From Thermomonospora echinospora (GTDB lineage Bacteria; Actinomycetota; Actinomycetes; Streptosporangiales; Streptosporangiaceae): 64,000 bases of DNA. The notes under the pieces were generated by a model that worked only from the letters and a program-made list of their open reading frames with translations, was not told where the DNA came from and did not search any database. Shown here piece by piece: positions 46,175 to 55,023 of this stretch (its first letter is position 1; each line of letters starts with the position of its first letter). Location: contig NZ_FNVO01000010.1 of the NCBI RefSeq assembly GCF_900108175.1, positions 186,001 to 250,000 on the forward strand, given 5' to 3'. The position numbers were made by a program, and so were the translations under genes.

Positions 46175-46320
46175 CAGCCTGCATCGACCGTACGCCGGCC
46201 GTCGCAGAGACGAGGCGAACCACCTGGAGCCAGGTACGCGGGGACCTGCCTGGGAGGAGCGGCAGAAGCTTGGGGGCCGGGGACGCCCCCGGAAGGACCA
46301 GGGGCGTCCGGGGGAGAGGG

Positions 46321-47868
46321 TCAGCGCAGCCAGACCGCCGTGTTCGGGGGTAGCAGGCCCCCTTGCAGCGGTCCGCTGGCGAGCAGGACCTCACCGGTGA
46401 CCGGCACCGGCTCGGCGCCGAGGTTCACCACGCAGGTCAGGCCGGAGTCGCGGACGAAGGCGAGCACGTCGTCACCCATGGGCAGCCAGCGCATGGTGCC
46501 GTCGCCCAGTTCGTTCGCGCGGATCCGCAGGGCGGCGCGGTAGAGGGCCAGCATCGAGGACGGGTCGGCCTGCTGTGCCTCGACCGTCAGGTCCTTCCAC
46601 CCGGCGGGCTGTGGCAGCCACGGCTCCCCGGTGCCGAACCCGAACGGAGGCTCAACGCCCGACCATGGCAGCGGCACCCGGCAGCCGTCCCGCCCCCGGT
46701 CGGTGTGGCCGGAACGACGCCAGATCGGGTCCTGCCGCACCTCGTCCGGCAGGTCCTCGACCTCGGGCAGCCCCAGCTCCTCGCCCTGGTAGATGTAGAC
46801 GCTGCCGGGCAGCGCCAGTGACAGCAGCGCGGCGGCCCGCGCCCGGCGCAGCCCGAGCGCCGGGTCGGTGGGCGCGCCGAGCCTGCGGTCGGCGTGGTCG
46901 AACGAGGTGTCCGCACGCCCGTAGCGGGTGACCGTACGGATCACGTCGTGGTTCGACAGCACCCACGTGGCGGGGGCGCCGACCGGCGCGAGCGTGGCGA
47001 AGGTGTCGTCGATGACGGCCCGCAGTGCGGCGGCGTCCCAGGGGGCGCCCAGGAACGGGAAGTTGAACACCGTGTGCATCTCGTCCGGCCGCAGGTAGCG
47101 GGCCAGCCGCTCCTGGTCGGGCAGCCACACCTCGCCGACCAGCATCCGGCCCGGGTAGGCGTCGGCCAGCCGCCGCCAGTCCCGGTAGATGTCGTGGACC
47201 CCGTCCCGGTCGGTGTACGGGTGGAGCCCGTCGGGCGCGGCGTCGGGGTCCTTGACCAGGACGGCGGCCGAGTCGATGCGGAAGCCGTCCACCCCCCGCT
47301 CGAACCAGAACCGCAGCACGTCCAGGAACTCGGCGTGCACGTCGGGATGGGTCCAGTTGAAGTCGGGCTGCTCGGGCGCGAACAGGTGCAGGTACCACTC
47401 CCCGTCCGGCACCTGCGTCCAGGCCGGTCCGCCGAAGATGGACCGCCAGTCGTTCGGCGGGCCGTCGCCCTCGCCGCGCCGGAACCAGAACCTGGCCCGT
47501 TCCGGCGAGCCCGGCCCGGCGGCCAGCGCCTGCCGGAACCACTCGCTGTGGTCGGAGGAGTGGTTGGGCACCACGTCGATGATGACTCGGATGCCGAGCG
47601 CGTGCGCCTCGCCGATGAACGCCTCGGCCTCCGCCAGGGTGCCGAAGGCGGGCTCGATGTCGCGGTAGTCGGCCACGTCGTAGCCGCCGTCGGCCATGGG
47701 CGACGGGTACCACGGGTTCAGCCAGATCGCGTCGGCTCCCAGCTCGGCCAGGTAGGGCAGGCGGGAGCGCAGCCCCGCCAGGTCGCCCACGCCGTCGCCG
47801 TTGCCGTCGGCGAAGCTGCGCAGGTAGACCTGGTAGATCACGGCTCCCCGCCACCATGTTTCGGGCAT
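46321..47868 (-). CDS. GH13 alpha-glucosidase / oligo-glucosidase
   Basis: 515 residues from ATG 47868, which has AAGGAG upstream. Intact GH13 motifs: DVVPNHSS (region I), GFRIDSAA (nucleophile Asp, region II), LVGEVWLP (acid/base Glu, region III) and LSNHDVIR (region IV). No signal peptide, so it acts in the cytosol on imported oligosaccharides. Length and the QPDFNWTHPDV region fit alpha-glucosidase/oligo-1,6-glucosidase. Last gene of the operon read from 51262, directly after the second permease. Confidence 0.92.
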   Translation of the reverse strand: MPETWWRGAVIYQVYLRSFADGNGDGVGDLAGLRSRLPYLAELGADAIWLNPWYPSPMADGGYDVADYRDIEPAFGTLAEAEAFIGEAHALGIRVIIDVVPNHSSDHSEWFRQALAAGPGSPERARFWFRRGEGDGPPNDWRSIFGGPAWTQVPDGEWYLHLFAPEQPDFNWTHPDVHAEFLDVLRFWFERGVDGFRIDSAAVLVKDPDAAPDGLHPYTDRDGVHDIYRDWRRLADAYPGRMLVGEVWLPDQERLARYLRPDEMHTVFNFPFLGAPWDAAALRAVIDDTFATLAPVGAPATWVLSNHDVIRTVTRYGRADTSFDHADRRLGAPTDPALGLRRARAAALLSLALPGSVYIYQGEELGLPEVEDLPDEVRQDPIWRRSGHTDRGRDGCRVPLPWSGVEPPFGFGTGEPWLPQPAGWKDLTVEAQQADPSSMLALYRAALRIRANELGDGTMRWLPMGDDVLAFVRDSGLTCVVNLGAEPVPVTGEVLLASGPLQGGLLPPNTAVWLR

Positions 47869-47911
47869 GCTGCGGCACTCCTTAGGGCTGTAGGAAAACA
47901 ACGGGACCGGG

Positions 47912-48880
47912 TCAGCCCTTGAGGCCGCCCGCGGTCAGGCCGGCCATGATGTGCCGCTGGAACAGGAAGAACACCACGATCGTCGGGATGCTCGCGATCA
48001 CCAGGGCGGCGGTCATCGTGGTCTGCGGCATGTTGGCCCGCAGCGACGCGATGCCGACGCTGATCGTCATCTTCTCCGGGTCCTGCAACACCAGCAGCGG
48101 CCAGGCGAAGTCGCGCCACACGTTGACCACCGTGAAGATGGACACCACGCCGAGGATCGGCCGCGACACCGGCAGCACGATCGAGCGCAGGATCCGCAGC
48201 GGAGAGGCCCCGTCGAGCTGCGCGGCCTCGATCAGCTCGGTGGGGATGGCGTCGAAGAAGCGCTTGAGCAGGAAGATGTTGAACCCGTTGGCCACCGCCG
48301 GCAGCCAGATCGCCCACGGCGTGTTGAGCAGGTCCAGCCGGACGATCGGCACGTCCTTGATGGTCAGGTAGGCCGGCAGCAGGATCACCGTCGGCGGGAT
48401 CATCAGCGTGGCCAGCATCGCCAGCAGGATCACGTTGCCGAACAGCGGCCGCAGCTTGGACAGCGCGTAGGCCGCGCCGACGTCGAAGGCCAGCGCGAAC
48501 GCCCACGCGCCGAACGCGTACTGCAGCGTGTTGAGCAGGAACCGGTCCAGGTTCATCAGCTCCCACGCCTGCCGGTAGCCGTCGAGCGAGAACCGCGACG
48601 GCACGTACGTGGGCGGGATGCGGGCGAACTCCTCGCCGGTCTTCATCGCCCCGGTGACCATCCAGTACAGCGGGAACACGAAGACCGCGGTGAACACCAG
48701 CACGGTGGAGACCAGGACCAGCCAGTAGATCCGGCGGCCCCACCGCGAGTTGAGCTGGTGCGGCGACAGGATCGTCCGGTGCTCGGAGGTGAACCGGGTG
48801 CGCGGCCGCCGTTTGGGCGCGGCCCTCCGCTTGTCCGGTACGGGGGTGGCGGGCGGACGGGTGGCGGTGAGGTTGGTCAT
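47912..48880 (-). CDS. Sugar ABC transporter permease (MalG-like)
   Basis: 322 residues with six helices after a basic N-terminal tail of about 60 residues. The permease EAA motif is visible (EAAQLDGASPLRILRSIVLP, about residues 217-236). Second membrane subunit of a carbohydrate importer (CUT1 family). It lies 12 nt after the first permease gene and 43 nt before the GH13 gene. Confidence 0.9.
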   Translation of the reverse strand: MTNLTATRPPATPVPDKRRAAPKRRPRTRFTSEHRTILSPHQLNSRWGRRIYWLVLVSTVLVFTAVFVFPLYWMVTGAMKTGEEFARIPPTYVPSRFSLDGYRQAWELMNLDRFLLNTLQYAFGAWAFALAFDVGAAYALSKLRPLFGNVILLAMLATLMIPPTVILLPAYLTIKDVPIVRLDLLNTPWAIWLPAVANGFNIFLLKRFFDAIPTELIEAAQLDGASPLRILRSIVLPVSRPILGVVSIFTVVNVWRDFAWPLLVLQDPEKMTISVGIASLRANMPQTTMTAALVIASIPTIVVFFLFQRHIMAGLTAGGLKG

Positions 48881-48892
48881 CGTGACCGGCCC

Positions 48893-49816
48893 TTAGGTGT
48901 TGTCGCGCGACAGGCGCAGGTAAGCGGCGGAGAACACGACGAGGACCAGCATCAGCATCAGCCCGAGGGCGCTGCCTCCGCCGAAGTTCCCGTAGTTGAA
49001 GGCGTACTGGTACATGAGGTAGACGACGCTGATCGTGGCGTCCTCCGGGCCGCCTCCGGTCAGCAGGTACGGCTCGACGAACACTTGCATGGTGGCGATG
49101 ACCTGCAACAGCAGCATCACCAGCAGGATCAGCCGGGTCTGCGGGATGGTGACGTGCCAGATCCGGCGGAGTACGCCCGCGCCGTCCAGCTCGGCGGCCT
49201 CGTACAGCTCGCCGGGCACGGTCTGCAGCGCGGCCAGGTAGATCAGCGTGCCGCTGCCCAGGTTCATCCAGGTGGAGACGATGACCAGTGAGATCAGCGC
49301 GGTGTCCTTGGAGTCCAGCCAGCTCAGCGCCGGCAGCTGCGCCAGCCCCAGGATCTGGTTGAACAGGCCGGGCCCGGGGTCGTAGAACCACTTGAACAGC
49401 AGCACCGACACCGCCGGAGGCAGCATGACCGGCAGGTACACCACGAACCTGAGGTAGCCGCGGGCGTGCCGCAGCTCGTTGAGCACCAGCGCGATCACGA
49501 ACGGCACCAGGTACCCGCACACCAGGGCCAGCAGCGTGAACATCGCGGTGTTGAGCCAGGCGCTCTTGAACGCCGGGTCCTGGATCACCGTGCGGAAGTT
49601 GTCCAGCCCCACCCAGACCGGCGGGTCCACGAAGTTGTTCTTCTGGAAGCTGAGGATGAACTCGCGGACCATCGGATACCAGGAGAAGAACGCGAAGCAG
49701 ATCAGCGCCCCGCTCAGGAATCCGTAGGCGGTCAGGTTCCGCCGTACCGCCAGGCCCGGCCGCCTCCGTCCGGTCCGCCTCCCGCCGGGCCGGCTCTGCA
49801 GAACGGTCATCGTCAC
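48893..49816 (-). CDS. Sugar ABC transporter permease (MalF-like)
   Basis: 307 residues with six helices. EAA motif YEAAELDGAGVLRRIWHVTIP (about residues 202-222). Pairs with 47912-48880. No ATPase gene is present in the operon; CUT1 systems in actinomycetes commonly borrow a shared ATPase (MsiK type). Confidence 0.9.
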   Translation of the reverse strand: MTMTVLQSRPGGRRTGRRRPGLAVRRNLTAYGFLSGALICFAFFSWYPMVREFILSFQKNNFVDPPVWVGLDNFRTVIQDPAFKSAWLNTAMFTLLALVCGYLVPFVIALVLNELRHARGYLRFVVYLPVMLPPAVSVLLFKWFYDPGPGLFNQILGLAQLPALSWLDSKDTALISLVIVSTWMNLGSGTLIYLAALQTVPGELYEAAELDGAGVLRRIWHVTIPQTRLILLVMLLLQVIATMQVFVEPYLLTGGGPEDATISVVYLMYQYAFNYGNFGGGSALGLMLMLVLVVFSAAYLRLSRDNT

Positions 49817-49829
49817 CCCTGTCGGTGGG

Positions 49830-49866
49830 CCCGGGGGCGCCCGCGCGGTCCGAAGGCGCCCCCGGG
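49830..49866 (-). terminator. Intra-operon hairpin between binding protein and permease genes
   Basis: A perfect 12-bp stem (49830-49841 with 49855-49866), 13-nt loop, in the 57-bp gap. At this place it would stabilise the binding-protein mRNA or partly stop transcription, giving excess binding protein over permease. Confidence 0.6.
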
Positions 49867-49873
49867 CTGCTTG

Positions 49874-51262
49874 TCAGTTGGTACGGGCCAGGAGCGCGTT
49901 GACCTTCTTCTCCGCGTCGCCGAGCAACTGGTCGATGTCGGCGTCCTTCCTGGTCAGCACGGCCGACATGGCGCTGTCGAGGATGGCGTAGATGGCCTGC
50001 GCGTTCGGCGGCTCCACCTTCGGGGCGACGCTGGGCGCGCCGTTCTCGTAGGGGGCGAAGTTGTCCACCGGCACGGTCGCGAACCGCCTGCGCAGCTCAC
50101 GCTCCTTGGTACCGCTGGCGTTGGTCCCCCACAGCAGGTTCTCCGGCACGCCGACCGGGCGGCCCAGGGACTTGAACTGCTCGTAGTCGAACTGCCCCTG
50201 GCCCGGCGTCAGGTTGCGGAACTCCAGCCACAGGATCGCGGCCTTGATCTGGTCGGGGGACGCCTTCGGGTTGATCATGTACGCGTCACCGCCGAGCAGG
50301 GACGCCCTGGCCTCCGGCAGCGTGGTGGCGCCGATGTCCTCGATCTTCGCGCCGAAGTTGAGGAAGACCTCGACGGCCACGTCGGGCGCGCCGACCATCA
50401 TGCCGAGCTTGCCGCTGCCCATCAGCCGCATGAGGTCCTCCCAGCGGTGCAGCTGCTTGGTCCCCATGGAGTCGTCGGTCCACCGCATGTCCTTGAGGTT
50501 CTGCAGCACGGCGCGGCCGGCCGGGCTGTTGAAGGCGGCCTTGGTGCCGTCGGGGGTGACGACGTCGCCGCCCCGGCCGTAGATCTCCGAGGTGAAGTGC
50601 CAGCCGCCGGTGTTGCCCGCGCTGTACTCGCCGTAGCCGACGTAGCCGGGGCCGAGCGCGGTGATCTTCTTGGCGGCCTCGCGGACCTCCGCCCAGGTCT
50701 TGGGCGGGTTGTTCGGGTCCAGACCGGCCTGGGTGAACAGCTTGCGGTTGTAGACCAGCCCGGTGGTGTAACCCTTGCGCGGCAGCCCGTAGATCCGGCC
50801 GTCGGTGCCCTTGAGCGCCTGGAGGAACTGCGGGTTGACGTCCCTGACGCTCTGCAGGCCGCTCACGTACGGGGTGATGTCGGCGGCCTGCCTGTTCCTG
50901 ATGATGTTCTGCGCGTCGGTGTAATAGACGTAGAAGACGTCCTCCATCTGCCCGCCGGCCAGCTTGGCCTGGAAGGTCTCCGGGACGATGCAAGGGAAGG
51001 CGTCCTTGCTGACGATCGTGATGTTCGGGTGCTTGGCCTGGAACTCCTTGACGTCGGAGTCCCACGCGGCGCGTTCGGCCTTGGCGGTCTTGGGGGGCTG
51101 GCAGCCGACCGTGATGGAGACCTTGGTGTTGGGGTCCAGCGGTCCCGCGGTCGCCCCGGGGGCGGCCCCGAGGTCGTCCTTCTTGCTGGACTTGGCACCA
51201 CAGGCGGTGCCGGACAGGGCGAGCGCCGCGGCGAGCAGCACCGCCGTGTGACGGAGTCTCAT
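49874..51262 (-). CDS. Sugar ABC transporter substrate-binding lipoprotein
   Basis: 462 residues. Lipoprotein signal with lipobox LALSGTAC (Cys about residue 22), then a family 1 solute-binding (MalE-like) fold: VKEFQAKHPNITIVSKD (about 71), GLPRKGYTTGLVYNRKLF (about 158). First gene of the operon under LacI control. A candidate promoter on the minus strand has TTGCAA (complement of 51316-51321) and TATGTT spaced by 17 bp. Ligand inferred as maltooligosaccharide or another alpha-glucoside because of the GH13 enzyme. Confidence 0.9.
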   Translation of the reverse strand: MRLRHTAVLLAAALALSGTACGAKSSKKDDLGAAPGATAGPLDPNTKVSITVGCQPPKTAKAERAAWDSDVKEFQAKHPNITIVSKDAFPCIVPETFQAKLAGGQMEDVFYVYYTDAQNIIRNRQAADITPYVSGLQSVRDVNPQFLQALKGTDGRIYGLPRKGYTTGLVYNRKLFTQAGLDPNNPPKTWAEVREAAKKITALGPGYVGYGEYSAGNTGGWHFTSEIYGRGGDVVTPDGTKAAFNSPAGRAVLQNLKDMRWTDDSMGTKQLHRWEDLMRLMGSGKLGMMVGAPDVAVEVFLNFGAKIEDIGATTLPEARASLLGGDAYMINPKASPDQIKAAILWLEFRNLTPGQGQFDYEQFKSLGRPVGVPENLLWGTNASGTKERELRRRFATVPVDNFAPYENGAPSVAPKVEPPNAQAIYAILDSAMSAVLTRKDADIDQLLGDAEKKVNALLARTN

Positions 51263-51314
51263 CAGAGGTTCCTCCTCGGGGCGATTGCGAGGAACATACA
51301 GAGACGAGCATCAC

Positions 51315-51322
51315 ATTGCAAT
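51315..51322. promoter_or_regulatory. Candidate LacI-type operator at the sugar operon promoter
   Basis: The palindrome ATTGCAAT overlaps the proposed -35 of the binding-protein gene. A second related site, TTTGCGACAA, is at 51344-51353. Both resemble the TTGCGCAA sites at the lacI-type gene itself. Confidence 0.45.
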
Positions 51323-51401
51323 AGTCGAGCAGTAGAGCACAAATTTGCGACAACAGCTCCGCACAGTCTTGCGTACGCGCTGAAGTCGCAGCCAGACGAC
51401 A

Positions 51402-51434
51402 GAAGCCGCCGCCCCGCACCGGGGCGACGGCTTC
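51402..51434 (-). terminator. Terminator after the LacI-type regulator gene
   Basis: A 14-bp stem with one mismatch (51402-51415 with 51421-51434) and a 5-nt loop, between the regulator stop (51468) and the sugar operon promoter. Confidence 0.65.
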
Positions 51435-51467
51435 GTAAGGTCGAGACTCAGTGACGGAAAGTGGCCG

Positions 51468-52517
51468 TCACGATCCCGTAACGGCGACACGGGCGGGCGC
51501 GGTGGAGCCGCGCACCACCAGCTCCGGCTCGTACAGCAGCTCCTCGGCGGGCACCGACCCGCGCTCCATCTGGTTGACCAGCATGGTGACCGCGGCCCGG
51601 CCCATCGCCTCGATCGGCTGGCGGATCGTGGTCAGCGGCGGATGCGTGCAGTTGATGAACGCCGAGTCGTCGAACCCGACCACCGACAGGTCTTCGGGGG
51701 CCGACAGGCCGGCCCGCCGCACCGCCCGGATCGCGCCCAGGGCCAGCACGTCACTGGCGCAGATCACCGCCGTGAAGCCCGCCGTGATGATCCGCGAGGC
51801 GGCGCTGTGCCCGCCCTCGATCGAGAACATGGCGTGCACCACCGCGTCCTCGGCGACCGGCGTCCCGCGCCCGGCCGCCACCGCCCGGAAGGCGGCCAGC
51901 TTGCGCTGCGAGGGGATGTGGTCCTCGGGCCCCAGCATCAGGGCGATGCGCTCGTGCCCAAGGGACGCCAGATGGGTGAACGCCTGCTCGACCGCGACCG
52001 CGTCATCGGTGGACACCCTCGGGAACGCCAACTCGGGCACGGCCGCGTTCACCAGCACCACCGGAAGCCCCAGCTCCATCAGCCGGAAGTAGTGCTCGTG
52101 CGGGGAGTCCATCTCGGCGTAGTGCCCCCCGGCGAACACCATCCCCGACACGTGCTGGTCGACGAGCATGTTCACGTAGTCGGCCTCCGACAGCCCGCCC
52201 GCCGTCCGCGTGCACAGCACCGGTGTGAACCCGCGCTGCGCCAGCGCCCCGCCGATCACCTCGGCGAGCGCCGGGAAGATCGGGTTCCCCAGTTCCGGCA
52301 GCACCAGCCCCACCAGCCGCGCCCGCTCCCCCCGAAGTTGCGTCGGTCGCTCGTACCCCAGCACGTCCAGCGCCGTGAGCACCGCCGCCCGGGTGGCGTC
52401 CGACACCCCCGGCCGCCCGTTCAGCACCCGGCTGACCGTCGCCTCACTGACCCCGACCTTCTTGGCGACCTCGGCAAGCCGCCGTGTCTTCGCCGACTCC
52501 CCTGCTGGCTGACCCAT
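51468..52517 (-). CDS. LacI-family transcriptional repressor
   Basis: 349 residues from ATG 52517. N-terminal LacI helix-turn-helix (RRLAEVAKKVGVSEATVSRV, with the hinge helix near residue 55). The C-terminal periplasmic-binding-like effector domain has GLVLPELGNPIFPALAEVIG and FDDSAFINCTHPPLTTIRQP. It should repress the sugar uptake operon 205 bp downstream until a sugar binds. Candidate operators TTGCGCAA at its own start suggest autoregulation. Confidence 0.92.
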   Translation of the reverse strand: MGQPAGESAKTRRLAEVAKKVGVSEATVSRVLNGRPGVSDATRAAVLTALDVLGYERPTQLRGERARLVGLVLPELGNPIFPALAEVIGGALAQRGFTPVLCTRTAGGLSEADYVNMLVDQHVSGMVFAGGHYAEMDSPHEHYFRLMELGLPVVLVNAAVPELAFPRVSTDDAVAVEQAFTHLASLGHERIALMLGPEDHIPSQRKLAAFRAVAAGRGTPVAEDAVVHAMFSIEGGHSAASRIITAGFTAVICASDVLALGAIRAVRRAGLSAPEDLSVVGFDDSAFINCTHPPLTTIRQPIEAMGRAAVTMLVNQMERGSVPAEELLYEPELVVRGSTAPARVAVTGS

Positions 52518-52610
52518 TGCGCAAGTATATGACCCGATCGCGCAACTGACCGACAAACCCAAGATCAAGTAACTCAAGAACCCGACCACCAGCCGCGCCT
52601 ACTTGCGCAA
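52517..52610. promoter_or_regulatory. TTGCGCAA operator cluster at the lacI-type gene
   Basis: Perfect TTGCGCAA palindromes lie at 52517-52524 (touching the start codon) and 52603-52610, with further GCGCAA half-sites at 52540-52545 and 52614-52619. The centre-symmetric CG step is typical of LacI-family operators. Confidence 0.65.
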
Positions 52611-52628
52611 CCAGCGCAACCTCCCTGG

Positions 52629-53066
52629 TCAGGGGTGGTGATCGTGTGCTGCCGTTGTGCTCAGCCGGTGGAGTAGATGCCGCCAGCCGGTGTCGGTCTC
52701 GTCGTGGAGGCGGAACGGCAGACCGCTGTGCCGGAGGGTGAGCACGGTGGCATCGCCGTCGCCGGCGAGGGTGATCTCGACGCGGGAGGCGCCGGGCGGG
52801 ATGTCCGGTGCTCCGGGGGTGGGCTCCCAGCCGAAGGTGAAGGCGATCCGCTCGTGGGGGACGAGCTCGGTGAACCGTCCGCGCATCACGGGGCGAGGGC
52901 CGTCGTGCATCAGCACGCGCAGGATGCCGCCGGGGCGGGCGTCCACCTCGGCCTCTCCCCACCATCGCGCGAGCCGCTCGGGATCGGTGAAGTACCGCCA
53001 CACCGTCTCCGGCGGTGCCTGGATCCGCATCGTCTGCTCGACCGTCCGGCTCTCCACGGCGCTCAT
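52629..53066 (-). CDS. SRPBCC (AHSA1-like) domain protein
   Basis: 145 residues from ATG 53066. AHSA1/polyketide-cyclase-like fold: IQAPPETVWRYFTDPERLARWWG at the N-terminus and HRLS near the end. These proteins form a hydrophobic ligand cavity; those paired with ArsR regulators are common in actinomycetes and of unclear function. It starts 2 nt after the ArsR gene stop, so the two are translationally coupled. Confidence 0.87.
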   Translation of the reverse strand: MSAVESRTVEQTMRIQAPPETVWRYFTDPERLARWWGEAEVDARPGGILRVLMHDGPRPVMRGRFTELVPHERIAFTFGWEPTPGAPDIPPGASRVEITLAGDGDATVLTLRHSGLPFRLHDETDTGWRHLLHRLSTTAAHDHHP

Positions 53067-53068
53067 CG

Positions 53069-53401
53069 TCACCCTCTCGCCTCCTCGTCGTCGGTACGCG
53101 CACGCTCTTCCCGCTCGGCCGCCTCCTTCAGGCGGGCGAGCGGGGCCGACCACATCGTCTCCATGAACGTCGCCGCCTCGGCCAGGCCCTCGCGACGGAG
53201 CCGGTAATAGCGGCGGTTGCCGGCGCGGCGGACCGTCACCAGACCGGCCGCGACCAGGATCCCCAGATGCTGGGAGACCGCCGGCCGGCTGATGCCGGGG
53301 AAGTGTCCGGCGATGACGCCCGCCGACACCTCCTCGTCCCGTACCAGCATCAGGATCGCGCGGCGGGTCGGGTCCGCGACCGCCCGCAACGCCTCGTCCA
53401 C
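53069..53401 (-). CDS. ArsR-family transcriptional regulator
   Basis: 110 residues. Winged helix with ADPTRRAILMLV and RPAVSQHLGILVAAGLV; no Cys cluster for metal binding, so it belongs to the non-metal ArsR type that pairs with SRPBCC proteins. It probably represses its own operon and the divergent gene through the TGTGTAAG inverted repeat at 53427-53456. Confidence 0.88.
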   Translation of the reverse strand: MDEALRAVADPTRRAILMLVRDEEVSAGVIAGHFPGISRPAVSQHLGILVAAGLVTVRRAGNRRYYRLRREGLAEAATFMETMWSAPLARLKEAAEREERARTDDEEARG

Positions 53402-53426
53402 CCTCGCCCTCCGCTCGGTCTCCTCA

Positions 53427-53456
53427 TGTGTAAGTATTTAAGCAACATCTTACACA
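53427..53456. promoter_or_regulatory. Candidate ArsR operator
   Basis: TGTGTAAG (53427-53434) and its exact complement CTTACACA (53449-53456) frame 14 AT-rich bases in the 76-bp divergent gap. The site is well placed to control both the ArsR/SRPBCC unit and 53478-53960. Confidence 0.65.
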
Positions 53457-53477
53457 GCTTGGAGCCGGAGGCCCGCC

Positions 53478-53960
53478 ATGACGAACGACACCACCGCGAC
53501 CGCGAACCGCCCGCCGGTCCCGCATCCCCGCAACAGGCTCCTGGACGTGCTCGTCGGCCGCTGGCGCTCACAGGGGCGGACGGTGACGACACCGGCGGTC
53601 CGAATCGAGGGGTTCGACGACTACGAGTGGATGGCCGGGGGGTTCTTCCTCGTCCACCGCGTGGACGTCCGCATGGACGACCAGAGGGTCGAGGTCATCG
53701 AGATGATCGGCCCCTACGACCCGGCCGGCGGGACCTTCCCCATGCGCTCCTTCGACAACCACGGCGCCTTCGTCACCATGCAGGCGACGGTCGGCGACGA
53801 CGGCGTCTGGACGTTCACCGGCGAGACGGAACGGGCGACCCTCGTGATCGCCGAAGACGGCGCCTCCATGGCGGCCCGGTGGGAACGCACCGACGACGGC
53901 TCGACCTGGCACCACTGGATGGACATGACCTTCACGAAGACCACGGCCTCACCGTCCTGA
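53478..53960 (+). CDS. DUF1579-like small protein
   Basis: 160 residues with GGAG upstream of ATG 53478. LLDVLVGRWRSQGRT, DDYEWMAGGFFLVHRVDV and a late WHHWMDMTFTK resemble DUF1579-type beta-barrel proteins; I am not sure of the family. No signal peptide. Divergent from the ArsR gene and probably under the same operator. Confidence 0.65.
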   Translation: MTNDTTATANRPPVPHPRNRLLDVLVGRWRSQGRTVTTPAVRIEGFDDYEWMAGGFFLVHRVDVRMDDQRVEVIEMIGPYDPAGGTFPMRSFDNHGAFVTMQATVGDDGVWTFTGETERATLVIAEDGASMAARWERTDDGSTWHHWMDMTFTKTTASPS

Positions 53961-54037
53961 CCTCGCCGCGGACCGCACGCCCCCCAGCGTCCCCGGACTT
54001 CGCCGATCGCCCGCGCCCGGTCGAACGTGCGGGCCGG

Positions 54038-54829
54038 TCATGGCGCCGACGGGGCCAGAGCCTCGGCCATGTCCACCCAGTTCGCGGTCGCCTGGACGGC
54101 ATCGGCCAGGTCGGGATCAGTGACGGTGGTGAGCAGGTGCCGCAGTCCGGCGATCACTGAGGTGACCTGGGTGACGTCGATGGCGGGGACATCGACCCAC
54201 CGCAGCATCCGCGCCGCCCCACTCTGATCACCACGCGCCAGGTTCTTGCTCGCCACCAGCGTGGCGAGCAAGCAGAACCGTTGCCGGTCCTGGTCTGATT
54301 CCCCGCCACCGGCGGACGGGGCGCGGTGGCGGTCCACCAGCGCGGAGAATTCATCGGCCGTCCGTGGGATCGGATGGTCCCGGCGCTCCACCAGTACCCG
54401 GGCGTCGCCGGGGACCTGCGCGGTCTGGAGCGGCCACACGTAGCAGTCCACCCACAACGGCAGGTGCTCCACCTCGAAACAGATCCCCGCATAGGTTCCG
54501 CCGGCCGGGCCGTTGACAGGGCGGCGGAAGACGAACAGCACACGCTCACCCGCACCGAGGATCTGAACGGGATCGGTGACCACGTCCGACAAGATCTGAT
54601 CGATGGGAACGACAACGAGGTCCAGATCACTCCAGGCATCACCTGCACCCTGGGCGAGAGACCCGACCTGCCATAGGCCGACGACCCCCGGGCTGCCGTC
54701 AGAGGCGGTCATGACACGGCCAACGATGTCGTCACGGGCGGCCGCATAGCGGTCAAGCCATTCCCGAGCGGCAACTTCTTGCACAAGATTGACCTTTCGC
54801 CGAAGACGGTCACGCGACATGCTCCCCAT
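54038..54829 (-). CDS. Nucleotidyltransferase-fold protein
   Basis: 263 residues (ATG 54820 is an alternative start with GGGGAGC close by). The Pol-beta-type signature is seen: QVGSLAQGAGDAWSDLDLVVV (about residues 53-73), with the GS pair and the two metal-binding Asp of DLDL. The rest is mostly helical (LVDRHRAP, ATLVASKNLARGD). Relatives include aminoglycoside nucleotidyltransferases and uncharacterised ANT-like enzymes. The substrate is unknown. Neighbours give no clue; it stands as a single gene before the WhiJ-type locus. Confidence 0.75.
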   Translation of the reverse strand: MGSMSRDRLRRKVNLVQEVAAREWLDRYAAARDDIVGRVMTASDGSPGVVGLWQVGSLAQGAGDAWSDLDLVVVPIDQILSDVVTDPVQILGAGERVLFVFRRPVNGPAGGTYAGICFEVEHLPLWVDCYVWPLQTAQVPGDARVLVERRDHPIPRTADEFSALVDRHRAPSAGGGESDQDRQRFCLLATLVASKNLARGDQSGAARMLRWVDVPAIDVTQVTSVIAGLRHLLTTVTDPDLADAVQATANWVDMAEALAPSAP

Positions 54830-55023
54830 GCCGCATGGCGGAGCGGCTCAGGGCGGGCCTGGTCAGCGGTGGGGTGCAGCCGAAGCCCCTGCCGTGGACT
54901 CGTTCATCACCGTAACCGGGTCGGGTGAACCAGGGCCGAGGGCAGCGCCGCGGGCGAACGACTCTCGCGCCGTCCGTGTCGGCCCAGGTCTGGCACGGGC
55001 GGCCGGGTCCGTCCTTTGGGCGG

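Noticed and set aside
49466-51454. A 662-residue plus-strand frame opposite the sugar-binding protein gene
   Set aside because: The minus strand encodes an unmistakable lipoprotein binding protein. The plus frame is compositionally odd and has no domain.
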